Program-made: the position numbers and the translations under genes
The notes under the pieces: model-generated
Databases searched by the model: none
The model's input: the letters and a program-made list of their open reading frames with translations, nothing else
What the model was told of the DNA's origin: nothing
In this document: one piece after another, positions 36,759 through 45,607 of the stretch
How the letters are laid out: the number at the start of each line of letters is the position of its first letter
How positions within the stretch are numbered: position 1 is the first letter of the stretch
Assembly: GCA_023150935.1 (NCBI GenBank)
Contig: JAKLJW010000033.1
Coordinates: forward strand, 3,229-62,166
Length of the DNA stretch: 58,938 nt
Origin: Candidatus Binatia bacterium
GTDB lineage: Bacteria > Desulfobacterota > Binatia > HRBIN30
Reading direction: 5' to 3'

Positions 36759-36828
36759 GCCGGCACATTCGCCTTAATTGACTGGCATTGGAGCCATTCA
36801 CGTGTCACGTCTATCGGGGGTTCTAATC

Positions 36829-38547
36829 ATGGGTAACGCGAACACGCTTTCCGGCCATGCGGCTGAGATCTTCACGAAAGTTGGTATTCCTCCCGAGCAG
36901 GCGCCGGACGCCCGCGAGGTGCTGCGCAACGTGCGCGTCTTGCCGCGCGTCGTGCAGGAGTTCCGGCCGCTGTGCGAGAGCCTCGAGTGGACGCTGTCCG
37001 AGAGCCACTGGCGTGCCACCGGCGTGCGTGGCTTTCTGCGCAACGAGGTTCCGTACACGGTCAACAACAGCGGGACTCTTTCGGCGCGGGCCGCAGCGCT
37101 GCTGTTCGCCAACTGTCAGGAGTGTCCGCCGCGGGAGCGCTTCGCCGTCGCCGATCTCGGCGCCGGCACCGGCCTGTTTGCGCGCTACCTGCTAGATGAG
37201 TTCGCTCGCCTGTGCGAGCAACGCGGCAAGGACTTTCATACACGACTGGTGTGCTACGTGTCCGACTGCTCCCCGGCCACCGTCGATCGGTGGCGGGCGG
37301 CGGGGTTGTTCGAGGGTCATTCGAACGTCGTGCCGGTGGTCGGCGACGCGCGGGAGCCGGCCCGGGTCCTGGCGTCGGATGTCCCGCTGCGCGCGGTGTT
37401 CGTCAACTACCTTCTCGATTCCCTGCCCGGCTCGGTGGTGCGCAAAGGGGCGGGCGGGCCGGAAGAGCAGTACGTGCGCACGCACCTCGCCGACGGCGCG
37501 CGCGTCGCCCAGTACACCACGCTCGGCATCGAGCAGATCCGCGCCATGGCAGGGTCGGGCGATCCCGGCGATCTGGAGCGACTGGTACCACTCGCGCCGG
37601 TGTTGGAGTTCGAATCCGAGTTCCGTACCGTCAACGGACGGCGGCCGTACGCGGAGGAGGCGATCGCTTTCGGTCACGCGCTCGAGCGCATTGTCGTCAA
37701 CGATGGCGCCTTCATGCTCCTCGAACGCACCCTGGAACTGCTTGACGAGGCCGGCTTTGTCCTGGTCAACGACTACGGAGCGATCACGATGGAGCAGGTG
37801 CCGGCGCAGGCCGGCACGCAGCGGTTCGGGGCAACGGCGGCGATCGGCGTGAACTTCCCCTTGCTCGAGCACCACTTCACGGCACGGGGGACGACCGTGG
37901 TAACGCCGGAGCGAGACGACTTGTTGCCGGTCCACCCGCGGCTCCTGATGCGCCGCACGGCGCCCGAGACGCGAGCGGCGTTCGTCGAGATCTTTCACGG
38001 CGGGACGCACCGAGCCATCGAGGAGTGCGAGGAGGAGGCGCGGCAGCACGCAGGGGCGGGGCGCGCCGACAAGGCGCGGGAGGCCTTCGACCGTGCTCTG
38101 GAGTTGCGGCCGCGCGACTGGCAGCTCGTTGGCGAGGTGGCTGAGTTCACGATCCGGCAGGTGGGCGATTACGAGTCGGGCCTGCGCCTTGCACATGCCG
38201 CGCTGGCGATGAACCCGTGGTACAGCGTATGGCTGTGGAACGTGCTCGGCGATGCACTGTTCGCTCTGGAGCGGTTCGCCGAGGCGCACGAAGCCTATCT
38301 CGAAGCGCGGCGGATCGAGGCCGACGACGCGCGTACGTGCCTCAACCTCGCATACACGTTTGCGCAGATCGGCGAGTTGGATACTGCGCTGGCGGCGATC
38401 GCCGCTGGCCTGGTGGCCGACCGGACGGGCCTCTTCCGCCAGCGCCTGCTCGAAAAGCAACAGCACATCCTGACGCTGAGCACGCAGAGATCTGAGAACG
38501 AGCGCGAGTGGCAAGCGCGGCGGCTGCAGCGGCTCGTCCAGCTGTGA
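36829..38547 (+). CDS. MidA-like SAM-dependent methyltransferase with C-terminal TPR repeats
   Basis: A 572-residue protein. The methyltransferase domain (about residues 85-390) has glycine motif I VADLGAGTGLFARYLLDEF near residue 105 and resembles Methyltransf_28/MidA enzymes, some of which methylate Arg residues in complex I factors. The C-terminal 180 residues are TPR-like helices (AREAFDRALELRPRDWQLVG, ARRIEADDARTCLNLAYTFA). Start chosen at ATG 36829 with a GGGGG site upstream; 36778 is the in-frame alternative. Substrate unknown. It is not obviously part of the T6SS; it stands alone between repeats and a TA pair. Confidence 0.75.
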   Translation: MGNANTLSGHAAEIFTKVGIPPEQAPDAREVLRNVRVLPRVVQEFRPLCESLEWTLSESHWRATGVRGFLRNEVPYTVNNSGTLSARAAALLFANCQECPPRERFAVADLGAGTGLFARYLLDEFARLCEQRGKDFHTRLVCYVSDCSPATVDRWRAAGLFEGHSNVVPVVGDAREPARVLASDVPLRAVFVNYLLDSLPGSVVRKGAGGPEEQYVRTHLADGARVAQYTTLGIEQIRAMAGSGDPGDLERLVPLAPVLEFESEFRTVNGRRPYAEEAIAFGHALERIVVNDGAFMLLERTLELLDEAGFVLVNDYGAITMEQVPAQAGTQRFGATAAIGVNFPLLEHHFTARGTTVVTPERDDLLPVHPRLLMRRTAPETRAAFVEIFHGGTHRAIEECEEEARQHAGAGRADKAREAFDRALELRPRDWQLVGEVAEFTIRQVGDYESGLRLAHAALAMNPWYSVWLWNVLGDALFALERFAEAHEAYLEARRIEADDARTCLNLAYTFAQIGELDTALAAIAAGLVADRTGLFRQRLLEKQQHILTLSTQRSENEREWQARRLQRLVQL

Positions 38548-38697
38548 TCGGGTGTATTCCGATCTGGCGGACGGGGAGACCTGCATCCCGCCCGGTCCAC
38601 GGCGCAAGGAGGCATCCGCAAACATGAGGACCCCGCTGATTTTCGATGATGTCATGTTGGCCTTGGCGGGCGATGATGAGCACGCTATTCTGGCCAC

Positions 38698-38985
38698 ATG
38701 GAGAAGGCTACAATTTCTGAGTTGAAGAACCGCCTGAGCGCGTACCTTAAGAAGGTGCGCGCCGGGCAGACCGTGCTCGTGTTCGATCGCAGTCAGCCGG
38801 TGGCGCGAATCGAACGCGTGACTGCCGCCGAAGCGGGCTCCGACCGCCTCTTACGACTGGAACGCGCCGGGTTGATCAGACGGGCCCGCCAGCCGATTAG
38901 TGTCGAGAGGTTGCGGGCGACGGCTCCTGCGCCCACGCAGAGTGTGGTCGCGGCCGTGATCGAGGAGCGCCGGGAAGGGCGATGA
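38698..38985 (+). CDS. Phd/YefM-family antitoxin (VapB)
   Basis: A 95-residue Phd/YefM-type antitoxin: the start MEKATISELKNRLSAYLKKV followed by RAGQTVLVFDRSQPVARI is the DNA-binding Phd fold. The C-terminal tail is the expected toxin-binding part. The TGA stop overlaps the next gene ATG (ATGA), giving a classical antitoxin-toxin operon that probably autoregulates. Confidence 0.88.
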   Translation: MEKATISELKNRLSAYLKKVRAGQTVLVFDRSQPVARIERVTAAEAGSDRLLRLERAGLIRRARQPISVERLRATAPAPTQSVVAAVIEERREGR

Positions 38986-39416
38986 GGTTCTGGGACGCAT
39001 CGGCGCTCGTGCCCCTGGTGGTTGCGGAACCGCTTCGCGACGAGTTGTTGGAGCTTTTCGAACAGGATCCTGAGATCGTCGCGTGGTGGGGTTCTACGGT
39101 TGAATGCACCTCGGCGGTGGCGCGCCGTGAACGGGAGGGCGCGCTCTCCGCAAACGACGCTACGCGTGCCCTCGATCGCCTGCGAGATCTCGCGGTTGGC
39201 TGGCAAGAAGTGCTGCCCTCGGAGCCCGTACGCAGCACTGCCTGTCGACTGCTTCGCGTTCATCCGCTGCGCGCTGCCGACGGTCTGCAACTAGCCGCCG
39301 CCATAATCGCCGCTGAGCGCGAACCTGGGACACTCGACTTCGTTGGCCTCGACGACCGTCTCAACGACGCAGCCAGTCGCGAGGGTTTCCGCGTCGTGTG
39401 TCCCCTGGCCCGGTGA
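38982..39416 (+). CDS. vapC: PIN-domain toxin VapC
   Basis: A 144-residue PIN RNase toxin. MRFWDASALVPLVVAEP gives the first catalytic Asp, STVECTSAVARREREG the conserved Glu, HPLRAADGLQLAAAIIA the third acidic residue and FVGLDDRLNDAASREG the last. All four acidic positions are present, so it looks functional. Cleaves RNA (often tRNA or rRNA) in characterised relatives. Translationally coupled to the Phd-type antitoxin upstream. Confidence 0.9.
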   Translation: MRFWDASALVPLVVAEPLRDELLELFEQDPEIVAWWGSTVECTSAVARREREGALSANDATRALDRLRDLAVGWQEVLPSEPVRSTACRLLRVHPLRAADGLQLAAAIIAAEREPGTLDFVGLDDRLNDAASREGFRVVCPLAR

Positions 39417-39515
39417 GCAAGCGCCGTCCTCCGTCACCCGTGGTTCACTAAGGCGGTGCTCGCGACTTTGGCGAGGGAGTGTGGGCCGGTGCCACGGCTC
39501 CGAATCGCACGCCGC

Positions 39516-40877
39516 TTACGACGACGGCGCTAACGCCACGACGCCGCGCGTCGTGCCCACGAGGATTTCGCGATGTGCCGTGTACACGGGTGGCGTCGTG
39601 ATCGACTCGCCGTCGAGCCGGTACAGCCGCTCGAGCTTGCCGGCGGGGTCGAGCGCGGAGATGGCGGCGCCGGCGGTGACGAGCAGCATTCCATTGAGCG
39701 TAATGCCGCCGCCGACGATGCCGCCGGGCACTGGCGTGCGCCAGAGCAGTTCTCCGGTGGGCGAGTAGACTGTGACAGCTTCCTTCGTGAGGAGATAGAT
39801 GCGGTGGTCGTAGCCGACCACGGGCGGCTGCACGAGGTTACCGGCGTCGCCGGGAAGCGCGATCCGGAGAACGCGTTTGCCTTCCGGCGTTACCACCCAG
39901 AGAGCGCGGCCATCGGCGGTTTGGACGATCGGGTACACCCAGCCCGCTTCGTCCATCGACATAAGCACGGGCTGGAACTCCGCGATGTAAGCGGCTTTGA
40001 GTTCGAGGTTCGTCGAGAGGAAGAGGAGCAGGTTGCGCCCTGCGGCGGCGATGAGGTCGCCTGCAGCCGCAAAGCGCAGTTCGGGGTCGCGGATCTGCAG
40101 CGCTTCGAACCGGGTGAGCGACTGGAGCAGCTTGAACTCGTCGACTACGAGCGGAGACCCGAGTTCGATCAACTGCACCACCGACGTGTCCGGTCGCCGC
40201 AACTGGTGCGACATCATGGGCAACTGATTGGCCATGGCCACGAGCCGCACCGCATCGGCGACGATCAAGGGCCAGGCGAAGCTCTCGCTGTAGGGCAGGG
40301 CGTTCTGGAAGCGCAGGTCGCCGTCCGACAACTGCCGCGCTTCGAGTGCACTGGCGGGGGTCAAAGCGTAGAAGGTCGCCGAGCCTGAATCGATGAACAG
40401 CGCGCCGCGTCCGGAGGCGCCGCGGGCGATCCGGACACCATCGCGGTTCAGAAGCACCCATGCGCCGCCCGCGTGGACGAGGACGCGGTCGCCGGCGCGC
40501 AGCACGGCCACGGTCGGCGCCGGCGGATCGGCGATGTAGCGCCAGCGCACCGCCCACTTGCCGGCGTCGAGTCGTCCGGGCAGGCGCGCGTTCAGAGCCG
40601 GCGAGGCGAGGAAGCGCACGTAAGCGTCGGCTTCCGGCGCGGTGTGGGGAGCGCGCGCCGCGGCGCCGCTGTCGGCCAGGGGCTGCGCCGCGTACGGTTC
40701 CGGCTGCGGAACGCCGAGGTTTTTCTGGCGCAGGATGTCAGTCACGCCCGCCTCCTCGGATCCCCGCGGCACGACGGCCGGTGGCGCCGGGCGTGGACGC
40801 TGCGCTGCCGATATGCACGGTGAAAAGAACAGTGACGCCGCCAGCGACCATCGTGCTGCCCTACTTAACGTCCCCAT
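39516..40877 (-). CDS. Exported beta-propeller protein, candidate immunity to metallopeptidase 2
   Basis: About 453 residues from the ATG at 40877 (an in-frame ATG at 40901 adds eight residues). A Sec signal peptide is clear: LSRAARWSLAASLFFSPCIS followed by AAQ. A Pro-rich spacer leads into propeller blades such as TVAVLRAGDRVLVHAGGAWV and HRIYLLTKEAVTVYSPTGEL. The gene overlaps the 3' end of the metallopeptidase gene by 17 bases, a hallmark of coupled effector-immunity pairs, and mirrors the pairing at 30252-35426. The export signal implies protection in the periplasm. Confidence 0.78.
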   Translation of the reverse strand: MGTLSRAARWSLAASLFFSPCISAAQRPRPAPPAVVPRGSEEAGVTDILRQKNLGVPQPEPYAAQPLADSGAAARAPHTAPEADAYVRFLASPALNARLPGRLDAGKWAVRWRYIADPPAPTVAVLRAGDRVLVHAGGAWVLLNRDGVRIARGASGRGALFIDSGSATFYALTPASALEARQLSDGDLRFQNALPYSESFAWPLIVADAVRLVAMANQLPMMSHQLRRPDTSVVQLIELGSPLVVDEFKLLQSLTRFEALQIRDPELRFAAAGDLIAAAGRNLLLFLSTNLELKAAYIAEFQPVLMSMDEAGWVYPIVQTADGRALWVVTPEGKRVLRIALPGDAGNLVQPPVVGYDHRIYLLTKEAVTVYSPTGELLWRTPVPGGIVGGGITLNGMLLVTAGAAISALDPAGKLERLYRLDGESITTPPVYTAHREILVGTTRGVVALAPSS

Positions 40878-43800
40878 TTTTCGCGAAGACCTTCTGGGCA
40901 ATCCCCTTGAAGTCCGCCGCCTTCAACACCGGCTTCGCCGGATCGAACGGGATGCCGAGCATCTCGGAGAAGCTCCGGTTCGCTGCGGCCTGCAGCGTGT
41001 TGGCAGCCTTCGGATCGCCGGCGAGATCGATGACCAGGTCGAGCGTGCGCTTGTTCGCCTTCTGGTATCCGGAGGCGCCGCCGCCGGGGACGTCCTTCAC
41101 ATTGATAGTGAAGTGCGTGCCGACAGACGACTTCAGGTTGTTGAAGCGCGCATCGTAGTTCGCCTTCGTGAATGTCGGGGACAGCAGTGCCGGGTCGGCA
41201 TTGGAGATCAGGAACCGCGGCGAAAGCCGGAGCATGCACTTGTTCAGCGTGACGGCCTTCTTTCCGCCGTCTGTCTGAACGCCGACGTCACCGAGGGCGT
41301 AGTGCTTGCCGTTGTAGACGAGAAAGGCGTTGCGAATGTCGTTTCGCACCTGCTCGACAGGCGTAACGCCGCCTCCTGCCGGGTATCCGGCGGCGATGGT
41401 GCCGACGACGTCCATGCGGATCTTGACGACGACGCTCAGGATGCCGTCGAACGGCCCGGCAACGCCGTACTGTGCAGGCAGGAGCTTGACGGTGAATTCC
41501 TCCTTGCCGGCGGTGTGCAGGTAGACGTCCATCTTCCCGCGTGTGCCCGGCGTGTGATCGAGCGCCGCGTTGGCGGGCCAGTAGGTGTAAGCACGCTTCG
41601 GGTACTTCTTGTGGCCCGGGACCGTGTAGTCCGCGTGGGCGCCGAGCTTTACGAGCCATGGAATACCCGTGTGCTTCCGGGTGAGTTCGGCGGTATGCCA
41701 GAAGTACCGGTTCCGCAGCTCGACCTCAGCGGTCATCATCGGAAATGGTTCCGTACCCGGTGCCGCGGGTGCGGCCCCCTTTGCGTAGATGCTGCCGGTG
41801 AGATCGAAGTCGCGGCCCTCGTCGACAAACGGATCGCCCGGGATGTTGCAAAGGATGCCCGGCCCGTTGTGGGAGCAGTTGTTCCACCACTCGCCGTACT
41901 CGTCGGGCAGTCCGGTGCCGTGGCCGAACTCGTGAGCGAAGGTGAAGGAGTTTACGGAGCTGGCGCCGTCGGGGGTGTTGTTGCTGTCGTCCAGCTCCCC
42001 GGTGCCGTCGTTGGCGGCCATGAAGGCGCGCTGTCCGAGGGCGATGATGTTGTACACGCTCATGCGGAAGTGAGCGTCCCGGTCCGCGGCCGCCGGGTGC
42101 AAGAAGAAGACGATCTCGCCACGCGTATCCTGTGCCGGATCCACCGGTACCAGCTCGCACCGGCCCGGCGCCCCCGCGTCGAGGCCGTTCCAGCGATCGA
42201 GTAGAGAGCGCACCGACGTGACCGCCCAGGCCTTCTGTGCCCCGGGTGCGACGGTCGTGCCGGCGGGGAACGTGTAGCGTAGCCGCGAGTAGTTTATGTC
42301 GAGGAGAAGCTCCTTGGCGCCATCACGGTCGCAACAGCGGACCACGGCGACGTCGTAGCGGCCGTCGCGCAGGGCGGCGGTGTTGGGTCCCTTGTACTGT
42401 GCAACGAACGTCGGGTTCCACTGTCCGGCGTAGGGTTGCAGGGCGAAGAACGGCTTCACCACCGGTCCCGGTGCGCCGATGTTCTTCCCGGCCGCCGTGC
42501 CGGAGGCGCGCGGATTGTACCAGCGCACCGCCGCCCTCGCGCCGTGGACGCCGGACTTCGTGCGCTGATCGAAGGCGTCGAACAGCGCGGTCATGCCGGC
42601 GATCAGGCGCACCCAGTTCGGGTACTCGGTGAGGTAGTTGAAGTCGGCCCCCTGCAGCGCGATCGAGCTGTAGTAGGGTTCCGCGGCGTCGGGCTTGTAG
42701 ACGCCCTCGGGGGTGACGTTGGGAACTTCGTTGTAGGCCGGTTTGAAGCGATGGTAGAAGATCGAGATCTTCTCGTTCTTGGCGAGCGCGAGCGGTTGGT
42801 TCGCGGCGTTGGTCAGCACGATGTCGTCGAGCGAGAAGACCATCGGCGTGGCCAGGGCCCGGCTCTTGCCGTGATCGGCGTCGGCCCAGTCTTCGTAGAA
42901 GTTGCCCGTGTAGCCCGCACCGGCCTTGAACCGGGCGAAATACTTCGCCGACTTCCAGCGCGCCGGCAGGTCGTAGAGCTTGAGCCGCTCCGCCGAAGGA
43001 CGGAGCCGATCCGCATCGGCCTTGTGCGCTTTGTTCAAGACCTGGATCTCGCGCGCGTCCGGCGCCGAGGAAAACACGAACGTGCCGGGAGCAGTTTCGA
43101 ACGTCAGCAGGCAGTTCTTCGTCGGCTTCGGGACAGCGGCGCCGGCGCCGTCCTTCTGACGGATCCACGGCACGGCGTGGGCGCTCTCTGCGTGTTTGTC
43201 CGGCTTCACCGTCCAGTGCCCGGCGCCTTCGCGATCCAGCTTCTTCCCCGTGCCATGGAACCCCTCGATCAACACCGGCGGCGTGTTGACCTTCTCGTGG
43301 CCGTGGTCGCTGTGGCCGTAGTAGCGGTCGAAGTACTCGAAGCGCACGAACTGCCAGTGGGGATCGAGCGTCAGGACGACCGGTGCAGCCTTCTCCCCGA
43401 TGCGACGCACCCAGTTCCTGGTCGGCGGGTCGAAGAGGTAGATCTTGCCTTCGTTCTTCTTGTAGGCCGCCGCCTTGTCGATGTACTTCGGCTCCTCGCT
43501 GAAGTCCCAGACAGACTCGGCGAGGGCGAACTGGTTCGGGGGCGCGAAGAACTTCGCCTGCGCGTTCATCAGGGCCTTGCGATCGTCCCAGCGTTTCAAC
43601 TCGGTCGCTGTGGTGGCGCCGTCACCGTTCGAAACCAGGGTCTTGCCGGCGCCGAACTTGAGCGTGATCCAGTCGTACTTGCGCGGCACCTCGAAACTGA
43701 GCTTGCCGTCGGCGTCGGTCAGGTGCTGAGCCACTTTCTTCGTGTGATAAACCTGCACCGGGAAGTCCTTCGGGAACGTCAGGACACGGCCCTCGGGGTC

Positions 43801-44262
43801 CTTGAACGTGAGCTGCAGGTGTACGAGCAACGGGTGACGGACGTACAGGTTCACTTTCTTGGCGCGCTTTCCCATGTTGCCGTTGCGTACGCCGACCCGG
43901 AAGTACTTGTTGGGCAGGGGGTTCTTCGAAGTCGCGCTTGCGGCGAGCACCCAGTCCGCTTCGTCGGCGATGGTGTCGACGGTGGCGGTGGTGCCGAACG
44001 TTTTCGTGCCCTCGTCGCAGAACTTCATGCGCGGGGAGTCCTTGGCCACCATGGTGACGTTCTGGCTGTACGCAACGGCGCCGAGGGAGCCGTCGTCTTT
44101 GAGCTGGTGCAGTTTGACGGCAAAGTCCTTGCCGGGCCAGAAGCGCTCCTGGCTGTGCACGGTGACGAAGATTTCCCACTTGCAGGCCGCGGCCGCGCCG
44201 CCGACGCCGGCTCCGCCGCCTCCCGCCGGCAGCGGCGGTGGTCCGCCGCCTCCGTTACTCAT
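40861..44262 (-). CDS. Zinc metallopeptidase, candidate T6SS effector (paralogue of the 30252-34166 product)
   Basis: A 1133-residue protein with a Gly/Pro-rich start (MSNGGGGPPPLPAGGGGAGV) and no signal peptide. It lacks the OmpA and PG-binding domains of its paralogue but shares the beta modules, the LTLDPHWQFVRFEYFDRYYG motif near residue 300, the zincin HEFGHGTGLPDEYG at 777-790 (His777, Glu778, His781, Asp787) and the later FDGILSVVVKI block. The HExxHxxGLPD form is like snapalysin-type metallopeptidases. It lies in a minus-strand operon: hypothetical gene, this gene, beta-propeller, divergent from DUF4123-vgrG3. Effector role is inferred from context. Confidence 0.82.
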   Translation of the reverse strand: MSNGGGGPPPLPAGGGGAGVGGAAAACKWEIFVTVHSQERFWPGKDFAVKLHQLKDDGSLGAVAYSQNVTMVAKDSPRMKFCDEGTKTFGTTATVDTIADEADWVLAASATSKNPLPNKYFRVGVRNGNMGKRAKKVNLYVRHPLLVHLQLTFKDPEGRVLTFPKDFPVQVYHTKKVAQHLTDADGKLSFEVPRKYDWITLKFGAGKTLVSNGDGATTATELKRWDDRKALMNAQAKFFAPPNQFALAESVWDFSEEPKYIDKAAAYKKNEGKIYLFDPPTRNWVRRIGEKAAPVVLTLDPHWQFVRFEYFDRYYGHSDHGHEKVNTPPVLIEGFHGTGKKLDREGAGHWTVKPDKHAESAHAVPWIRQKDGAGAAVPKPTKNCLLTFETAPGTFVFSSAPDAREIQVLNKAHKADADRLRPSAERLKLYDLPARWKSAKYFARFKAGAGYTGNFYEDWADADHGKSRALATPMVFSLDDIVLTNAANQPLALAKNEKISIFYHRFKPAYNEVPNVTPEGVYKPDAAEPYYSSIALQGADFNYLTEYPNWVRLIAGMTALFDAFDQRTKSGVHGARAAVRWYNPRASGTAAGKNIGAPGPVVKPFFALQPYAGQWNPTFVAQYKGPNTAALRDGRYDVAVVRCCDRDGAKELLLDINYSRLRYTFPAGTTVAPGAQKAWAVTSVRSLLDRWNGLDAGAPGRCELVPVDPAQDTRGEIVFFLHPAAADRDAHFRMSVYNIIALGQRAFMAANDGTGELDDSNNTPDGASSVNSFTFAHEFGHGTGLPDEYGEWWNNCSHNGPGILCNIPGDPFVDEGRDFDLTGSIYAKGAAPAAPGTEPFPMMTAEVELRNRYFWHTAELTRKHTGIPWLVKLGAHADYTVPGHKKYPKRAYTYWPANAALDHTPGTRGKMDVYLHTAGKEEFTVKLLPAQYGVAGPFDGILSVVVKIRMDVVGTIAAGYPAGGGVTPVEQVRNDIRNAFLVYNGKHYALGDVGVQTDGGKKAVTLNKCMLRLSPRFLISNADPALLSPTFTKANYDARFNNLKSSVGTHFTINVKDVPGGGASGYQKANKRTLDLVIDLAGDPKAANTLQAAANRSFSEMLGIPFDPAKPVLKAADFKGIAQKVFAKNGDVK

Positions 44263-44299
44263 GTGCGCGGAGGCCCGACTGCCGGCGGACGGCAGCGCA

Positions 44300-44929
44300 T
44301 CAGGGGAGCCCTCGGAAATGCGGGTCGCATCGAGCGTACTCCGGTAGCGGTGGCAGCGGCTCCTCCTCCGGATCGGGCGGCAGGTCGCCGTCGTAAGGCT
44401 CGAGAAGGTTTGGATCGGCCGCCGGCGGTTCTTCCGCCAGCTCGAGGCCGTCGAAGGGCAGCGGCTCGGGCGGCGCGTCCGCGGCGTCGGGTACGGGCGC
44501 CGTCGCGTCGGCCGGCGGTGCCGCTCCGGCGCGTTGCGCGGCCAACTGGGTCAGCAGCCCGATCTTCACCTCGGGCGCAAAACGGTGGTCGGCAAGGAGT
44601 TCCTCGGCCCACGAATACCGGCCGCTGCGGTCGAAGTCGGGTCCGAGGAGGAAGGTCAGATCCACATAGCCGCGGACATCGGCCGGGGACGTCATCCCGT
44701 GATCGAGGGCGCGTTGCACGGCCGTGTGGACCTGGTCATGCGTGGCGGTGTCGCCGAGTGCGGCGCACGCGGCCGGGAACCGGCGGCGAACGTGCTCGAC
44801 GGTGGATTGCTCGAACGCGCGCTGCCGCGCGGCGCGTAAGACCTGCATCTGCTGCTCGCGAATAACCAACATGATCCGGGCGCCCGCGAGGTCGTCTGCC
44901 GATATCGGCAATCGTACCGTGGCTACCAC
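44300..44929 (-). CDS. Conserved hypothetical protein of T6SS cassette, possible adaptor
   Basis: A 209-residue protein, not assigned to a named family. Residues 1-120 are helical (MLVIREQQMQVLRAARQRAF, then AACAALGDTATHDQVHTAVQ and VDLTFLLGPDFD). The last 80 residues are Pro/Asp/Glu-rich and probably disordered. Similar small proteins with a start like IREQQM are, to my recollection, seen near PAAR, DUF4123 and vgrG genes; this is not verified here. Position directly upstream of metallopeptidase 2 (38-base gap) suggests a chaperone or adaptor for loading it. Confidence 0.6.
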   Translation of the reverse strand: MVATVRLPISADDLAGARIMLVIREQQMQVLRAARQRAFEQSTVEHVRRRFPAACAALGDTATHDQVHTAVQRALDHGMTSPADVRGYVDLTFLLGPDFDRSGRYSWAEELLADHRFAPEVKIGLLTQLAAQRAGAAPPADATAPVPDAADAPPEPLPFDGLELAEEPPAADPNLLEPYDGDLPPDPEEEPLPPLPEYARCDPHFRGLP

Positions 44930-44962
44930 CCCGTTCCGGCGCAGTCAAACCGCGTTGGCGTG

Positions 44963-44991
44963 TTGACAATCCGGTCCGGTGGTGTTGAGTC
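44963..44991 (+). promoter_or_regulatory. Possible promoter for DUF4123-vgrG3
   Basis: TTGACA at 44963-44968 with a 17-base spacer to TGAGTC (44986-44991), within the divergent region before the DUF4123 start at 45026. The -35 is perfect but the -10 is poor. The same GTTGACAA word occurs in the tssA-tssE divergent region. Confidence 0.25.
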
Positions 44992-45025
44992 GTGGCGTTC
45001 TCTGTCCCGTGAGGCCGTACCGCCG

Positions 45026-45607
45026 ATGTCTCCCGCCGAGGTGCGAAAGGTGCGCGATCTGCTGTGGCCGGTGCCGGGCGCCGCCGGGGCGCCGTCGGTG
45101 TTCGCGATCCTCGACGGCGCACGCCGGCGGAGCATATACGGGGCGCTGCAGGAGTTCGAAGGCGAGTATTGCTGCCTGTACCGCGGCCAGCTCGATCCGC
45201 GCGTGCTGGCTGCCGCGCCCTATCTGGTGCAACTGGCGCAGATGGCGCCCTTCACCGAATGGCTGATGGAGCAGGCCTGGGGCGATAGTTGGGGAATCTT
45301 CTTGCAAGCGCACAGCGACATCGAGACGCTGCGCCGTCATTTCCGCCGCTTCCTGATCGTGCAGGACGAGCGCGGTAAGCGGCTTTACTTCCGCTACTAC
45401 GACCCGCGAGTGTTGCGGGTGTACTTGCCCACCTGCGTGGGCCTCGAGCTGACCACGGTCTTCGGTCCGGTGCTGCGGTTCGTCGTCGAGGACGAGGACG
45501 TGACCCGCGCGCTCGACTTCGCGGTGGAGCAGGGACGTCTGGTGACGGTCGCCCACGAGGTGGGCGAAATGGTTGGGGGATGGCCTACACGCAGGACGAT
45601 CGGCTGA
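45026..45607 (+). CDS. DUF4123 T6SS effector adaptor
   Basis: A 193-residue DUF4123 (Tap/TEC) protein, a chaperone family that attaches specific effectors to VgrG. Typical blocks: VFAILDGARRRSIYGALQEF, CCLYRGQLDPRVLAAAPYLV, the WLMEQAWGDSWGIFLQAHSD motif, and FRYYDPRVLRVYLPTC. The ATG at 45026 is preferred over 44960, which adds 22 unlikely residues. The 3' end overlaps vgrG3 by 28 bases, so the adaptor and its spike are coupled. Its client is probably the metallopeptidase on the divergent strand. Confidence 0.9.
   Translation: MSPAEVRKVRDLLWPVPGAAGAPSVFAILDGARRRSIYGALQEFEGEYCCLYRGQLDPRVLAAAPYLVQLAQMAPFTEWLMEQAWGDSWGIFLQAHSDIETLRRHFRRFLIVQDERGKRLYFRYYDPRVLRVYLPTCVGLELTTVFGPVLRFVVEDEDVTRALDFAVEQGRLVTVAHEVGEMVGGWPTRRTIG

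Larger units (their letters stand above)
35923..36828. other. 900-base gene-poor region with palindromic repeats
   Basis: No convincing gene in either strand. It holds two inverted repeats (separate entries), a 14-bp direct duplication CAATCCGAAATCCG at 36359-36384, and GC-rich filler such as CCTCACCTGACCTCTCCCTG. It separates the truncated vapBC pair from the methyltransferase gene, and composition alternates between GC-rich and near-neutral stretches, suggesting accumulated repeat debris. Confidence 0.6.

Noticed and set aside
40861..44262. PAAR-domain spike tip suggested by the Gly/Pro-rich N-terminus
   Set aside because: No PAAR repeats or Cys/His zinc ligands are visible in the first 150 residues.
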